Shown here: positions 36,581-50,054 of the stretch, one piece after another | How positions within the stretch are numbered: the stretch's first letter is position 1 | How the letters are laid out: each line of letters starts with the position of its first letter | Source of the DNA: Larkinella punicea | GTDB taxonomy: Bacteria > Bacteroidota > Bacteroidia > Cytophagales > Spirosomataceae | Assembly: GCF_003334855.1 (NCBI RefSeq) | Contig: NZ_QOWE01000013.1 | Location: forward strand, 167,843 to 231,842 | Direction: 5' to 3' | DNA length: 64,000 nt | Position numbers and translations under genes: made by a program | The notes under the pieces: generated by a model | Seen by the model: the letters and a program-made list of their open reading frames with translations, nothing else | Database searches by the model: none | Told to the model about the DNA's origin: nothing

Positions 36581-38665
36581 ATGATGCAAAAACTTTTTGC
36601 GATCGGGTTAATCCTGCTGTTCCATCAGACGGGATTTGCCCAACCGACACCGCCCCAACCCGTTGGCCCGCTCCCCAGCGAAAACCAGTTGCGCTGGCAA
36701 AAAATGGAATATTATGCCTTCATCCATTTTTCGATCAACACCTATACCGACATGGCCTGGGGCCTCGGCAACGAAGATCCCAAGTTGTTTAACCCGACCA
36801 AAATGGATTGCCGCCAGTGGGCCCGAATTTGTAAGGAGGCTGGTATGAAAGGCATCATTTTTACGGCCAAACACCACAGCGGTTTCTGCCTCTGGCCTTC
36901 CAAATACACCGACTATTCCGTAAAAAATGTGCCCTGGCGAAACGGGAAAGCCGATATTGTACGGGAACTGGCCGATGCCTGCAAGGAATACGGGTTGAAA
37001 TTCGGGGTATATCTGTCGCCCTGGGACCGCAACCATGCCGACTATGGGAAGCCCGAATACATCACGTATTTCCGCAACCAGTTGCAGGAGCTTCTGACCA
37101 ACTACGGCGACATTTTTGAAGTCTGGTTCGACGGAGCCAATGGCGGTTCCGGTTATTATGGCGGAGCGAATGAAACCCGTAAAATTGATTCTAAAACGTA
37201 TTACGACTGGCCGAATACGTACAAACTGGTGCGCAAACTCCAGCCCAATATGGTCATCTGGAACGACGGGGGCGACCGGGCCGACCTGCGCTGGGTCGGT
37301 ACCGAAGCCGGGTATGTGGGCGAAACCAACTGGAGTTTATTGAATGCCACCGGCGACGTGCCGGAACAAATGCTGCGCCACGGCGTCGAGAATGGCGACA
37401 CCTGGGTACCCGGCGAAGTAAACACCTCCATCCGTCCCGAATGGTTTTACCACGAACGGGAAGACAAAAAGGTGAAAACCTTGCCCCAACTGATGGATCT
37501 TTATTACAACTCCATTGGTCGAAACGGGACGTTGCTGCTCAATTTTCCGATCATGCCCAACGGGCTGATTCATGAGAAAGATGAGAAAGCCGTCCAGGAA
37601 TTTGCCAAAGCCACCAAAGAAGCTTTCGCCATCAATCTGGCCAAAAATGCAAAAGCCACGGCCTCACAAGTACGAGGAAAAAATGCGGCTTACGACGCCG
37701 GTAAGGCCATCGATGCCGATCCGGAAAGCTATTGGGCCACGGACGATGCCGTTCGAAACGCATCGTTGACGCTCCAGTTTGCGAAACCAACGGCCTTTAA
37801 CCGGTTTCTGGTGCAGGAACCCATTCGGTTGGGGCAGCGGGTCAAGTCGTTTACCGTCGAAGCCTTCGTCGACGGGAACTGGAAAGAGATTGCCAAAGAA
37901 ACGACGATTGGGTATAAACGCATTCTCCGGTTTCCGACCGTCGAAGCCACGCAACTGCGGCTGACGATTCTGGATGCCAAAGGTTGTCCGTTGATTTCAA
38001 ACCTGGAGGTGTATAAAGCCCCGCTGATTTTAACGCCCCCCATCGTTACGCGCGATCAGGCTGGCGATCTGCACATTAAGGCTGGCGATACCGAATCGGA
38101 ATTGTATTACACCCTCGACGGAAGTACGCCAACCGCCAACACGAATAAGTATACGGCTTCCGTGAAAACCGGTAACGGCAAAGTAGACATCAAAGCGATT
38201 TCCTACAATCCGTTTACGAAACAAAGCAGCATTGTCAGCGAGGAGAAATTTGACATCGCCCGCAACGGCTGGAAAATTCTGAATACGGAGGCCAAACCGG
38301 CGTATCAGGTTCTGGATGGCAATCCGAATACGTCCTGGCAACAACCCAAAAGCCAGTCAATGCCCGCGGACCTGGTCATTGATCTGGGGAAAGAAGAAAA
38401 TCTGACCGGTTTCCGGTATCTGCCTGCCCAGAACTGGTGGGAAGAGGCCAGCATCATCACCCAGTATCAATTTGAGGTGTCAGCCGATAACGTCACGTGG
38501 AAACGGGTCAGCGAAGGGGAGTTTTCGAACATTAAAAACAGCCCGGTCTGGCAAACCAAACCGTTCGAACCTACCAAAGCCCGGTACGTCAAACTCCGGG
38601 CCTTGAAAAATACGCAGGAAGGTTCGGCATCGGGTTACGCGGAAGTAGACATCATTACCCAGTGA
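36581..38665 (+). CDS. Secreted GH29 alpha-L-fucosidase with C-terminal binding domains
   Basis: 694 aa from the ATG at 36581 (ATG 36584 is equivalent), with a signal peptide ending at about residue 20 (GFAQP). The GH29 barrel has KMEYYAFIHFSINTYTDMAW, FTAKHHSGFCLWPSKY and the nucleophile Asp184 in FEVWFDGANGGSGYYGG. A discoidin-like F5/8 type C domain follows at about 345-485. A short chitobiase-like segment (ELYYTLDGSTPT) comes next, then a second F5/8-like domain (about 570-690). It removes alpha-linked fucose, probably from xyloglucan-like or fucosylated side chains. It implies a substrate more complex than plain xylan. Confidence 0.9.
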   Translation: MMQKLFAIGLILLFHQTGFAQPTPPQPVGPLPSENQLRWQKMEYYAFIHFSINTYTDMAWGLGNEDPKLFNPTKMDCRQWARICKEAGMKGIIFTAKHHSGFCLWPSKYTDYSVKNVPWRNGKADIVRELADACKEYGLKFGVYLSPWDRNHADYGKPEYITYFRNQLQELLTNYGDIFEVWFDGANGGSGYYGGANETRKIDSKTYYDWPNTYKLVRKLQPNMVIWNDGGDRADLRWVGTEAGYVGETNWSLLNATGDVPEQMLRHGVENGDTWVPGEVNTSIRPEWFYHEREDKKVKTLPQLMDLYYNSIGRNGTLLLNFPIMPNGLIHEKDEKAVQEFAKATKEAFAINLAKNAKATASQVRGKNAAYDAGKAIDADPESYWATDDAVRNASLTLQFAKPTAFNRFLVQEPIRLGQRVKSFTVEAFVDGNWKEIAKETTIGYKRILRFPTVEATQLRLTILDAKGCPLISNLEVYKAPLILTPPIVTRDQAGDLHIKAGDTESELYYTLDGSTPTANTNKYTASVKTGNGKVDIKAISYNPFTKQSSIVSEEKFDIARNGWKILNTEAKPAYQVLDGNPNTSWQQPKSQSMPADLVIDLGKEENLTGFRYLPAQNWWEEASIITQYQFEVSADNVTWKRVSEGEFSNIKNSPVWQTKPFEPTKARYVKLRALKNTQEGSASGYAEVDIITQ

Positions 38666-38675
38666 ACTTTGAATC

Positions 38676-38711
38676 AACCTGCAAGGTCTTCAAGACCTTG
38701 CAGGTTTTTAT
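38676..38711 (+). terminator. Strong palindromic terminator after the fucosidase
   Basis: A 15-bp perfect stem (AACCTGCAAGGTCTT/AAGACCTTGCAGGTT) around a single base is followed by a T tract. The sequence resembles an interspersed palindrome family; a degenerate relative lies at 45346-45396. Confidence 0.8.
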
Positions 38712-38749
38712 TATATGCAGGTTTATATACGCCTAAATCTTAACTACTG

Positions 38750-39910
38750 ATGAACCAACAACTAACCAATCGATTGCGGCTATTTTTCGCCCTAATCTGC
38801 CTGTACACAGGAGCAATCGCCCAGCCGCCACGCGGCCCACTGGTGGTGTCACCCCAGGTGAACGCTGACAAAACCGTCACGTTCCGTTACCTGTCTCCAA
38901 CCGCCAAAGAGGTTAAGTTGAGTGGGCAGTTTTTGAAAGCGCCCATCGAAATGAGCAAGGATGCCCAGGGCATCTGGAGCGTAACAACGGAGGCCGTCAA
39001 GCCGGATATTTACCCGTACAGCTTTCAGGTGGATGGCATTACGGTGATGGACCCTGCCAACGTTGCGTTTTTCCCGAACGAGCGGTTTAAAGCCAGTCTG
39101 GTCGACGTGCCCGGTGATTCGCCGTTGATCCACGCGATGAAAGACGTGCCGCACGGGTCGATCAACTACGAATACTATCCGTCGCTGGAAGGCACAACCG
39201 GCTCGCTGGTGGTGTATACGCCACCGGGCTACGACCAGAATCCATCGAAAAAATACCCGGTTTTTTACCTCATCAGCGGCACGACAGATACGGAGGAAAC
39301 TTTCTTCAAAGTCGGAAAAACGAATCTGATTCTGGACAACCTGATTGCGGAAGGCAAAGCCAAACCCATGATCATTGTCATGCCGTATGGCAATCTGGCC
39401 GCCCGGGTTGCCGAGCAGAAAGGGGGCGCCAAACCCGCCGACCCGACGGTTCGGGATGGGGTCGATGCGGTCAAACGGGCCAACGATTTTGCGACGGATC
39501 TGGTGAGCAAGGTCGTTCCGTATATCGAGAAAAACTACCGGACAGTGGCGAATCGGGAAAGCCGGGCCATTGGCGGTTTTTCGCGCGGGGGTGGGCAAAC
39601 GCTCCGTACGGCATTCAGCAACCTGGACAAATTTGCGTGGGTGTGCAGCTACAGCTCGTATCTATCGCCCGCCGAAATGGACCAGAATTTTCCGCAAATA
39701 GGCGGCAAGCCAGAAACTACCAACAAGCAATTGAAACTGTTCTGGGTGAGTGTGGGCAGCGACGATTTTCTGTACAAAGGTACCGTCGAATTTATGGATT
39801 ACCTGAAGGCGAAAAACGTGGCTTTCAAAAGCCTGATCACCGACGGCGGTCATACCTGGATGAACGTCAAGAAGTACGTTGCCGAAACCACGCCTTTACT
39901 TTTCCAATAA
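38750..39910 (+). CDS. Secreted CE1-like esterase, copy 1
   Basis: 386 aa with a signal peptide (to about residue 24). An N-terminal immunoglobulin-like E-set domain (residues 30-120, with KLSGQFLKAPIEMSKD) precedes an alpha/beta-hydrolase of the feruloyl-esterase/esterase D type. The nucleophile is Ser278 in GGFSRGGGQ and the catalytic His is in DGGHTWMNVKKYV. The oxyanion segment reads LISGTTDTEE rather than the usual LxHGGxxxE seen in its neighbours, which may affect activity. It should cleave ferulic or acetyl esters from xylan. It is the first of four related esterase genes in a row. Confidence 0.86.
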   Translation: MNQQLTNRLRLFFALICLYTGAIAQPPRGPLVVSPQVNADKTVTFRYLSPTAKEVKLSGQFLKAPIEMSKDAQGIWSVTTEAVKPDIYPYSFQVDGITVMDPANVAFFPNERFKASLVDVPGDSPLIHAMKDVPHGSINYEYYPSLEGTTGSLVVYTPPGYDQNPSKKYPVFYLISGTTDTEETFFKVGKTNLILDNLIAEGKAKPMIIVMPYGNLAARVAEQKGGAKPADPTVRDGVDAVKRANDFATDLVSKVVPYIEKNYRTVANRESRAIGGFSRGGGQTLRTAFSNLDKFAWVCSYSSYLSPAEMDQNFPQIGGKPETTNKQLKLFWVSVGSDDFLYKGTVEFMDYLKAKNVAFKSLITDGGHTWMNVKKYVAETTPLLFQ

Positions 39911-41002
<1,092 letters not shown>

Positions 41003-41028
41003 AACCTATTATCTCTATTATACGCTAA

Positions 41029-42159
<1,131 letters not shown>

Positions 42160-42164
42160 TTACA

Positions 42165-42234
42165 TTACCCCCAACCCCCTAAAGGGGGCTTTTTGATCCG
42201 GATGTTTAAGCCCCCTTTAGGGGGTTGGGGGTAA
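42165..42234. repeat. Palindromic element with 27-bp perfect arms
   Basis: Arms at 42165-42191 and 42208-42234 are perfect reverse complements with a 16-bp loop. Each arm contains CCCCCAACCCCC and CTAAAGGGGG, so the arms are themselves partly palindromic. It fills most of the 99-bp gap between two esterase genes. It resembles REP-type interspersed elements rather than a simple terminator. Confidence 0.8.
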
Positions 42235-42255
42235 GACAGCCCCAAAACTATCTAA

Positions 42256-44202
<1,947 letters not shown>

Positions 44203-44255
44203 ATGGGCGTTTCAGAACCGGGATGCCGCAGTTTATTTTTTAACCTTATACGAAT

Positions 44256-45311
44256 ATGATGAAACGAGCCTACACAATGCTATTGCTGACGGCCCTCATG
44301 GGTTGTTCACTGACTACCTTTGCGCAAACCAACGGGGGCAAAAATCCAATTTCGCAGCCATTGGTATCGCACATTTACACGGCTGACCCTTCGGCGCACG
44401 TTTTCAACGGCAAAATTTACATCTATCCCTCCCACGACATTGATGCGAAAGACGTCAAAGAAGATGACGAAGGGGGCCATTTTGCCATGCGCGACTACCA
44501 CGTCCTGTCGATGGATAAGATTGGGGGAAAGGTCAAAGACAATGGGGTTGCGCTCAGCCTCGAAGATGTTCCCTGGGCCGGTCGCCAGCTCTGGGCACCC
44601 GATGCGACGTACAAAAATGGAACGTATTACCTGTATTTTCCAGCCAAAGACAAACAGGATATTTTCCGGATTGGGGTAGCCACCAGCAAAAGCCCGACCG
44701 GGCCGTTCAAGGCCGAACCGGAACCCATCAACGGGAGCTACAGCATCGACCCCACGGTTTTTCAGGATGCCGATGGCAAAGCGTATTTGTACTTTGGGGG
44801 TATCTGGGGTGGTCAGTTGCAGCGCTGGGACAACAATCAGTATGACCCGAAAGGGGCGTTGAAACAGAAAAATGAGGTGGCTTACCTGCCCCGCGTTGCC
44901 CGGCTGAGTGATGACATGAAGTCCTTTGCCGAGCCGGTTCGGGAAGTGCAGATTCTGGATGAAAACGGGAAACCGTTTCTGGAGAAAGACAACGACAAAC
45001 GGTTTTTCGAAGCGGCCTGGCTCCACCAATACAACGGCAAGTATTACTTCTCGTATTCGACCGGCGATTCGCATAATCTCTGCTACGCCATCGGCGACAA
45101 CCCGTATGGGCCGTTTACCTACAAAGGTCTGGTGCTGAAACCCGTTCTGGGTTGGACCAATCACCATTCCATCGTGCAGGTTGATAAAAAATGGTATTTA
45201 TTCTACCACGATGTCCAGCTCTCCGGCAAGACCCACCTCCGGAATGTGAAAGTAACCGAACTGACCCACAATCCGGACGGTACGATTAAAACCATCGACG
45301 CTTACAAATAA
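44256..45311 (+). CDS. Secreted GH43 glycosidase, single domain
   Basis: 351 aa with a signal peptide (MLLLTALMGCSLTTFAQ); a Cys in the leader could be a lipobox but is not well placed. The GH43 acids are Asp44 (YTADPSAHVF), Asp165 (YSIDPTVFQD) and Glu252 (RFFEAAWLHQ). The protein is only the propeller, with no accessory domain, and belongs to a GH43 branch with xylosidase and arabinofuranosidase members. It follows the two-domain esterase by 53 bp. It probably trims arabinose or xylose from de-esterified oligosaccharides. Confidence 0.88.
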   Translation: MMKRAYTMLLLTALMGCSLTTFAQTNGGKNPISQPLVSHIYTADPSAHVFNGKIYIYPSHDIDAKDVKEDDEGGHFAMRDYHVLSMDKIGGKVKDNGVALSLEDVPWAGRQLWAPDATYKNGTYYLYFPAKDKQDIFRIGVATSKSPTGPFKAEPEPINGSYSIDPTVFQDADGKAYLYFGGIWGGQLQRWDNNQYDPKGALKQKNEVAYLPRVARLSDDMKSFAEPVREVQILDENGKPFLEKDNDKRFFEAAWLHQYNGKYYFSYSTGDSHNLCYAIGDNPYGPFTYKGLVLKPVLGWTNHHSIVQVDKKWYLFYHDVQLSGKTHLRNVKVTELTHNPDGTIKTIDAYK

Positions 45312-45350
45312 GATTTCTTCATTACTTGGAACCGAACTCGCCCAAACCTA

Positions 45351-45397
45351 CCTGTAAGGTCTTTAAGACGGGGTCGCCCAGATCTTACAGGTTTTCT
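45351..45397 (+). terminator. Palindrome/terminator before the xylanase
   Basis: CCTGTAAG (45351-45358) pairs with CTTACAGG (45384-45391), followed by a T-rich tract. An inner GGTCTT/AAGAC pairing is also possible. It looks like a degenerate member of the family at 38676, with extra bases in the right half. Confidence 0.6.
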
Positions 45398-45422
45398 TCG
45401 GTTTTATCAACAGTACGAACCC

Positions 45423-46493
45423 ATGATGACCATGCGTAAACTAAGCTCCTGTGTGTTGATTGCCTTGTCGGTCGGCTTCGTGGCTCCCGAAAAAGGGCTA
45501 AAGGATTATTACAAAGACTATTTTCCGATTGGCGTGGCCGTGAACCCGCGCATGGTGCAGCCCGGCCCGGATGCGGAGTTGATCAAAGCCCAGTTCAACA
45601 GCATGACGCCCGAAAACGCCATGAAGATGGGCCCGATTCATCCCGAAGAAAACCGCTACAATTGGAAAGATGCCGACGCCATCGCCGACTTTGCCCGGCA
45701 GAACAACATCAAACTGCGGGGGCATACGCTCTGCTGGCACAACCAGACGCCCCGCTGGTTTTTCACCGACTCAACGGGTAAAACCGTGAGCCGGGAGGTG
45801 TTGCTGGCCCGTCTGAAACGGCACATTACCGACGTCATGGGCCGGTATAAAGGGAAAATCTACGCCTGGGATGTGGTGAACGAAGCCGTTCCCGATACCG
45901 GAAAAAGCCTTTACCGCCCATCGAAATTCTACGAGATCATCGGCGAAGACTATATCGAGAAGGCATTTCAGTACGCCCATGAAGCCGACCCCTCCGCGCA
46001 ACTCTTCTACAACGACTACAATACCGAAAATGCCTCGAAGCGGGAGCGGATTTACCAGTTGCTAAAGAAACTCAAAGCGAAAGGAGTGCCCATCGACGGG
46101 GTGGGGTTGCAGGCGCATTGGTCTATTTATGAGCCTACCAAACAGGAGTTGGAGGAGTCCATTACCAAATTTGCCAGCCTGGGGCTCAAAATCCAGTTCA
46201 CGGAGGTCGACGTGTCGGTGTATCCCAAAGAACACGAGCGTCGTGCCAGAAAAGATACGGACAAAAGCGAATTTACACCGGAGATGAACGACAAACAGGC
46301 CGCTCATTATAAAATGCTGTTTGAGGTGTTTCGCAAGCACCGCGACAAGATCACGGGTGTTACATTCTGGAATCTGAGCGACAAGTACTCCTGGCTGGAT
46401 AACTTCCCGGTTCCGGGCCGCAAAGATTATCCGTTGCTGTTCGATCAGAACGGCCAGCCGAAGAAAGCGTATGAGCGCGTTGTACAATTCTAG
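45423..46493 (+). CDS. Secreted GH10 endo-1,4-beta-xylanase
   Basis: 356 aa, essentially a bare GH10 barrel after a short leader. The family signatures are complete: LRGHTLCWHNQTPRWF, acid/base Glu154 in AWDVVNEAVPDTG, QLFYNDYNTEN, QAHWSIYEPT, nucleophile Glu261 in IQFTEVDVSVYP and TFWNLSDKYSWLDNFP near the end. It cuts the xylan main chain. The leader has a Cys at residue 10, and the N-terminus gives no certain cleavage site, so surface or periplasmic location is not settled. It is the clearest single indication that the locus targets xylan. Confidence 0.93.
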   Translation: MMTMRKLSSCVLIALSVGFVAPEKGLKDYYKDYFPIGVAVNPRMVQPGPDAELIKAQFNSMTPENAMKMGPIHPEENRYNWKDADAIADFARQNNIKLRGHTLCWHNQTPRWFFTDSTGKTVSREVLLARLKRHITDVMGRYKGKIYAWDVVNEAVPDTGKSLYRPSKFYEIIGEDYIEKAFQYAHEADPSAQLFYNDYNTENASKRERIYQLLKKLKAKGVPIDGVGLQAHWSIYEPTKQELEESITKFASLGLKIQFTEVDVSVYPKEHERRARKDTDKSEFTPEMNDKQAAHYKMLFEVFRKHRDKITGVTFWNLSDKYSWLDNFPVPGRKDYPLLFDQNGQPKKAYERVVQF

Positions 46494-46523
46494 AAGATTA
46501 TCAACGATCCTGTACGTAGTTGT

Positions 46524-46579
46524 AAGGGCTTTACTTGTCTTTAGGCAGTCGAATGCTTCCTATGACATGTAAAGCCCTT
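46524..46579. repeat. Inverted repeat downstream of the xylanase
   Basis: AAGGGCTTTAC pairs with GTAAAGCCCTT over a 34-nt loop. It lies 30 bp after the xylanase stop in a 248-bp gap that otherwise shows no gene. It may stabilise the mRNA end or stop transcription, but no T tract follows. Confidence 0.5.
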
Positions 46580-46741
46580 GCCCTATTCACCTCACTCCGT
46601 TTGTAGACGAACTCGCTGTCTGCTCCTGACGGGTCGCTACGCCTGGCGCACCGGAACATCCACGACCCACGCACTCCGAATTAACGGTTCAAAGGAATCA
46701 CAGGAGCAAGTAAAAAAGCCACTGCCTTTTCTTCCCTACAA

Positions 46742-47638
46742 ATGAAGACTACACGCAGAACATTTATACAAACCGCCGTCGGACTCGCCGGGGTGGCCAC
46801 GTTGGGCTTGACGGTCAAAAAAGCCAAACCGCGCCTGGCATTTTCTACCTTGGGTTGCCCGACCTGGCCGTTGTCGAAAATCGTCAAAACCGCCGTTGCC
46901 GAAAAGTACGAAGCCATTGAAATCCGGGGATTGGAAAAAGAGATGTTCCTGCCCAAACGCCCGGAGTTCAGCACGGCCATTGCCGAAACACGCCGGTTGT
47001 TTGCGGATAATAACCTTAAAATCTGCAATTTAGGCTCGTCGGCCAATCTGCATTGGATGGATGCGGCCAAACGGCAGAAAAACCTGGACGAAGCCAAACG
47101 GTTCATCGACCTGGCCCGGCAACTCGCCTGCCCGTACGTTCGGGTTTTCCCCAACGATTTACCCAAGGATCAGGATCGGCAGCAAACCATCAACCTCATT
47201 AGCGAAAACCTGCTGGAACTGGGAACATACGCCAAAGATGCCAACGTAACGGTGCTGCTGGAGTCGCACGGCGAGGTGGTTTGGAAAGACGTCTTGCTTG
47301 AGATTATGCAAAAGGCCGGGCATCCGAACGTTGGGCTGATCTGGGATATCTTCAATATGTGGTCGATCACCAAAGAGCCACCGGCGGAGGTGTATCAGAC
47401 GCTCAAAAAATACATCCGCCATACCCACATCAAAGATGGTCGTATGGTGGCCGGAAAACCCGCCTATACGTTTATTGGCAAAGGCGAAGCCCCACTTGAG
47501 GAAGCGATCGATGCGTTGAAAGCGGGCGGTTATTCTGGCTATTACAGTCTGGAATGGGAAAAAATGTGGCATCCCGAAATTGCGGAGCCAGAACTCGCCT
47601 TTGCCGATTATCCGAAAGCCATCCAGCACTATTTTTAG
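46742..47638 (+). CDS. Exported sugar isomerase/epimerase-like TIM-barrel protein
   Basis: 298 aa with a twin-arginine-type leader, MKTTRRTFIQTAVGLAGVAT. The mature protein is a xylose-isomerase-like TIM barrel of the AP-endonuclease-2 superfamily. Conserved-looking blocks are YEAIEIRG, KICNLGSS, LLESHGEVVW (metal Glu), GLIWDIFNMW (metal Asp), YIRHTHIKDG (His) and YYSLEWEKMW (Glu), giving a plausible divalent-metal site. These proteins isomerise or epimerise keto-sugars or act on inositol-type compounds; the exact reaction cannot be assigned. A Tat leader fits a metalloenzyme folded before export. It precedes the PQQ dehydrogenase by 33 bp. Confidence 0.8.
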   Translation: MKTTRRTFIQTAVGLAGVATLGLTVKKAKPRLAFSTLGCPTWPLSKIVKTAVAEKYEAIEIRGLEKEMFLPKRPEFSTAIAETRRLFADNNLKICNLGSSANLHWMDAAKRQKNLDEAKRFIDLARQLACPYVRVFPNDLPKDQDRQQTINLISENLLELGTYAKDANVTVLLESHGEVVWKDVLLEIMQKAGHPNVGLIWDIFNMWSITKEPPAEVYQTLKKYIRHTHIKDGRMVAGKPAYTFIGKGEAPLEEAIDALKAGGYSGYYSLEWEKMWHPEIAEPELAFADYPKAIQHYF

Positions 47639-47671
47639 CACACGAAATAGCCTTATTTCCTAAACCATCCG

Positions 47672-49795
47672 ATGCAGAAAAGACTACTGGCCCTGGGAGG
47701 CTGTCTGGCGTTTAGTGCCGCGCTGGCTTTTCAACTGGCCGACGTCACGACCGACTGGCCCGAATACAATGGCGATGGCTCCCGGAGCCATTACTCGCCA
47801 CTCGACCAGATCAATCGGACCAACGTCAAGCAGTTGAAAGTTGCCTGGACGTATGCGTCGGGTGGGGCCGATACAGTGCGCAATCGCACCCAGATGCAAT
47901 GCAATCCCCTCATCATCAATGGCATCCTGTACGGCGTGTCGGCGAATACCCAGGCGTTTGCGGTGGAAGCCGCTACGGGTAAACCCATCTGGAAAACGGC
48001 CCTGACCGATAACGGCGGCACCACCAGCCGGGGGGTTACGTACTGGGCCGATGGAACCGACCAACGGATTTTCTTTGGAGCCGGTTCGTGGCTACACGCG
48101 CTGGATGCCCGAACGGGCAAACTCATCGATGGTTTCGGGGATCACGGACGGATCGACCTGAAAACCGGCATCGAGCGACCCGGCGCCGATCACTACGTGG
48201 TGTCCAATACGCCCAATACGATCTACAAAAACCGCATCATCGTCGGTGCCCGGTTTTCGGAAAGCGAAACGGCTTTGCTGGGCGATATTCGGGCGTTCGA
48301 CACCCGGACGGGCCAACTGGTCTGGACGTTCCACACGATTCCGATGAAAGACGAACCCGGTTATGAAACCTGGTCGCCGGCCAATCCGCGCCAGCGGATT
48401 GGGGCGGCTAACCCCTGGATGGGGATGGCGATCGACCGCGAGCGGGGCATTCTTTACGCCCCAACCGGCTCGGCGGCTCACGATTTTTACGGGGGTAACC
48501 GAAAAGGCAATAACCTGTATGCCAATTGTTTACTGGCACTTGATGCTGCTACGGGCAAGAAGCTCTGGCATTATCAGCTCGTCCATCACGACATCTGGGA
48601 CCGTGATCCGCCTGCTCCGCCCAATCTGCTTACCATCACGCAAAAAGGCCCCGACGGACGGCCCCGAAAGATCGACGTGGTGGCCCTGGTAACGAAGCAG
48701 GGCTTTACGTTTGTGTTCGACCGTGTTACGGGCAAACCCATTTTTCCGATCAAAGAAACGCCCTTTCCCCAGGAAGTGGTTTCGGGTGAACAGGCGAGCC
48801 CAACCCAGCCCATTCCGCAGCGACCCGCCCCGTTTGCCCGTCAGTCTTTTACCGAAAAAGAAATCAATTCGTTTGCCGCCAGCCGCGATTCGCTGGTGGA
48901 CGTGCTGCGGAAAGCCAATACTGGTCCGTATGTTCCGCTAACGGGCAAGATGACGGTTTTTTTTCCGGGAACCGACGGCGGGGCGCAGTGGGGCGGGGCG
49001 GCAACCGACCCCGAAGGCATATTGTACGTACCTTCGAAAGAAGTGCCGGTTTATACGTCGCTCATTCCCCGTCAGCAGCCGTCGCCGAACGCGGGTCAGC
49101 AAGCCGTGGCGGGTAACGCGCAGTATCAGTTGTATTGCTCGGCCTGCCACGGAACGGACCGCAAAGGCAACCACGATGGCTCATACCCGTCGCTGGTGCA
49201 GGTGAGCAACCGGCTTTCGCGCGATCAGGTGGTGCAGGTGTTGTTGAAAGGGCGGGGCATGATGCCCTCGTTCTCGCACATCTCGCCGGCCGAACGCGAC
49301 GCTGTTGTCGATTTTCTGTTCAACAAAACCGCAGAGAAACCGGTCGTTTCAACGCAAAAAGCGGTGATTCCCTATCAGCACACGGGCTACAACCGCTGGT
49401 ATGACCGCAACGGCTATCCGGTTAGCAGTCCGCCCTGGGGAACGTTGACGGCGATCGACCTGAACACCGGCGAACATCGCTGGCAGGTGCCGCTGGGCGA
49501 ATATCCCGAACTCACGAAAAAAGGCGTGCCGATTACCGGAACCGACAACTACGGTGGTCCCCTGGTTACGGCGGGTGGGCTGGTGTTCATTGCGGCCAGT
49601 CGGGATGAAAAATTTCGGGCGTTCGACAAACAGACCGGTCAGGTGGTTTGGGAAATGAAACTGCCAGCCGCCGGGTATGCCACGCCCAGTACCTACGTGG
49701 TCAATGGCAAACAGTACATCGTGATTGCCTGTGGCGGGGGCAAACTCAACACGCGCTCCGGTGATCGATACGTGGCTTTTTGCCTGAGCGACTGA
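47672..49795 (+). CDS. PQQ-dependent dehydrogenase with embedded cytochrome c domain
   Basis: 707 aa with a signal peptide (to about residue 20). The eight-bladed quinoprotein propeller starts with DWPEYNGDGSRSHYSPLDQI and ends with a block containing TPSTYVVNGKQYIVIACGGG, both characteristic of PQQ glucose/sorbosone-type dehydrogenases. A haem-c domain is inserted near residues 475-560, with CSACH at 489-493 and a probable axial Met in GRGMMPSFSH. Electrons from periplasmic sugar oxidation would therefore pass internally to haem. PQQ synthesis genes are not in the window. Its place in a xylan locus suggests oxidation of released aldoses. Confidence 0.9.
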   Translation: MQKRLLALGGCLAFSAALAFQLADVTTDWPEYNGDGSRSHYSPLDQINRTNVKQLKVAWTYASGGADTVRNRTQMQCNPLIINGILYGVSANTQAFAVEAATGKPIWKTALTDNGGTTSRGVTYWADGTDQRIFFGAGSWLHALDARTGKLIDGFGDHGRIDLKTGIERPGADHYVVSNTPNTIYKNRIIVGARFSESETALLGDIRAFDTRTGQLVWTFHTIPMKDEPGYETWSPANPRQRIGAANPWMGMAIDRERGILYAPTGSAAHDFYGGNRKGNNLYANCLLALDAATGKKLWHYQLVHHDIWDRDPPAPPNLLTITQKGPDGRPRKIDVVALVTKQGFTFVFDRVTGKPIFPIKETPFPQEVVSGEQASPTQPIPQRPAPFARQSFTEKEINSFAASRDSLVDVLRKANTGPYVPLTGKMTVFFPGTDGGAQWGGAATDPEGILYVPSKEVPVYTSLIPRQQPSPNAGQQAVAGNAQYQLYCSACHGTDRKGNHDGSYPSLVQVSNRLSRDQVVQVLLKGRGMMPSFSHISPAERDAVVDFLFNKTAEKPVVSTQKAVIPYQHTGYNRWYDRNGYPVSSPPWGTLTAIDLNTGEHRWQVPLGEYPELTKKGVPITGTDNYGGPLVTAGGLVFIAASRDEKFRAFDKQTGQVVWEMKLPAAGYATPSTYVVNGKQYIVIACGGGKLNTRSGDRYVAFCLSD

Positions 49796-50031
49796 TCCGG
49801 CGCTGGCGGTATGCCTATGGGAACACGCCCGAAGGTCGCGCCCAGATGAAAGCTCTGATGGAAAATGGCGGTACGGATAAAGGGGGCGGCACCATCAATG
49901 AACAGGGTGTACGCGGTCCGGCGTTGGCCGGAGCCGACACGTATCTGGAGTTTAGTTTTGCGGAGAGTCTGGGAAATCTGGAACCGTCGAGTTCGACGGG
50001 CAACATTCGATACCGGATGTCCGGCATCTGA
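49796..50031 (+). pseudogene. Remnant resembling a carbohydrate-binding module (CBM3-like)
   Basis: The frame open from just inside the previous gene to a stop at 50031 has no start of its own. Its last 40 codons, GADTYLEFSFAESLGNLEPS followed by STGNIRYRMS, resemble the end of CBM3 cellulose-binding modules, where a Gly-Ala-Asp, a beta strand, a Gly/Pro-rich loop and a Ser-Thr-Gly-x-Ile motif occur in this order. The stretch before it (ENGGTDKGGGTIN) resembles the start of the same module, with the middle missing. I read it as a deletion remnant; the match is by eye and short. Confidence 0.35.
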
Positions 50032-50054
50032 AACTTCTGAAACAGTAACCGAAA

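Noticed and set aside
42165..42234. Terminal inverted repeats of an insertion sequence
   Set aside because: Only 16 bp separate the arms, so there is no room for a transposase; a palindromic REP-like element fits better.
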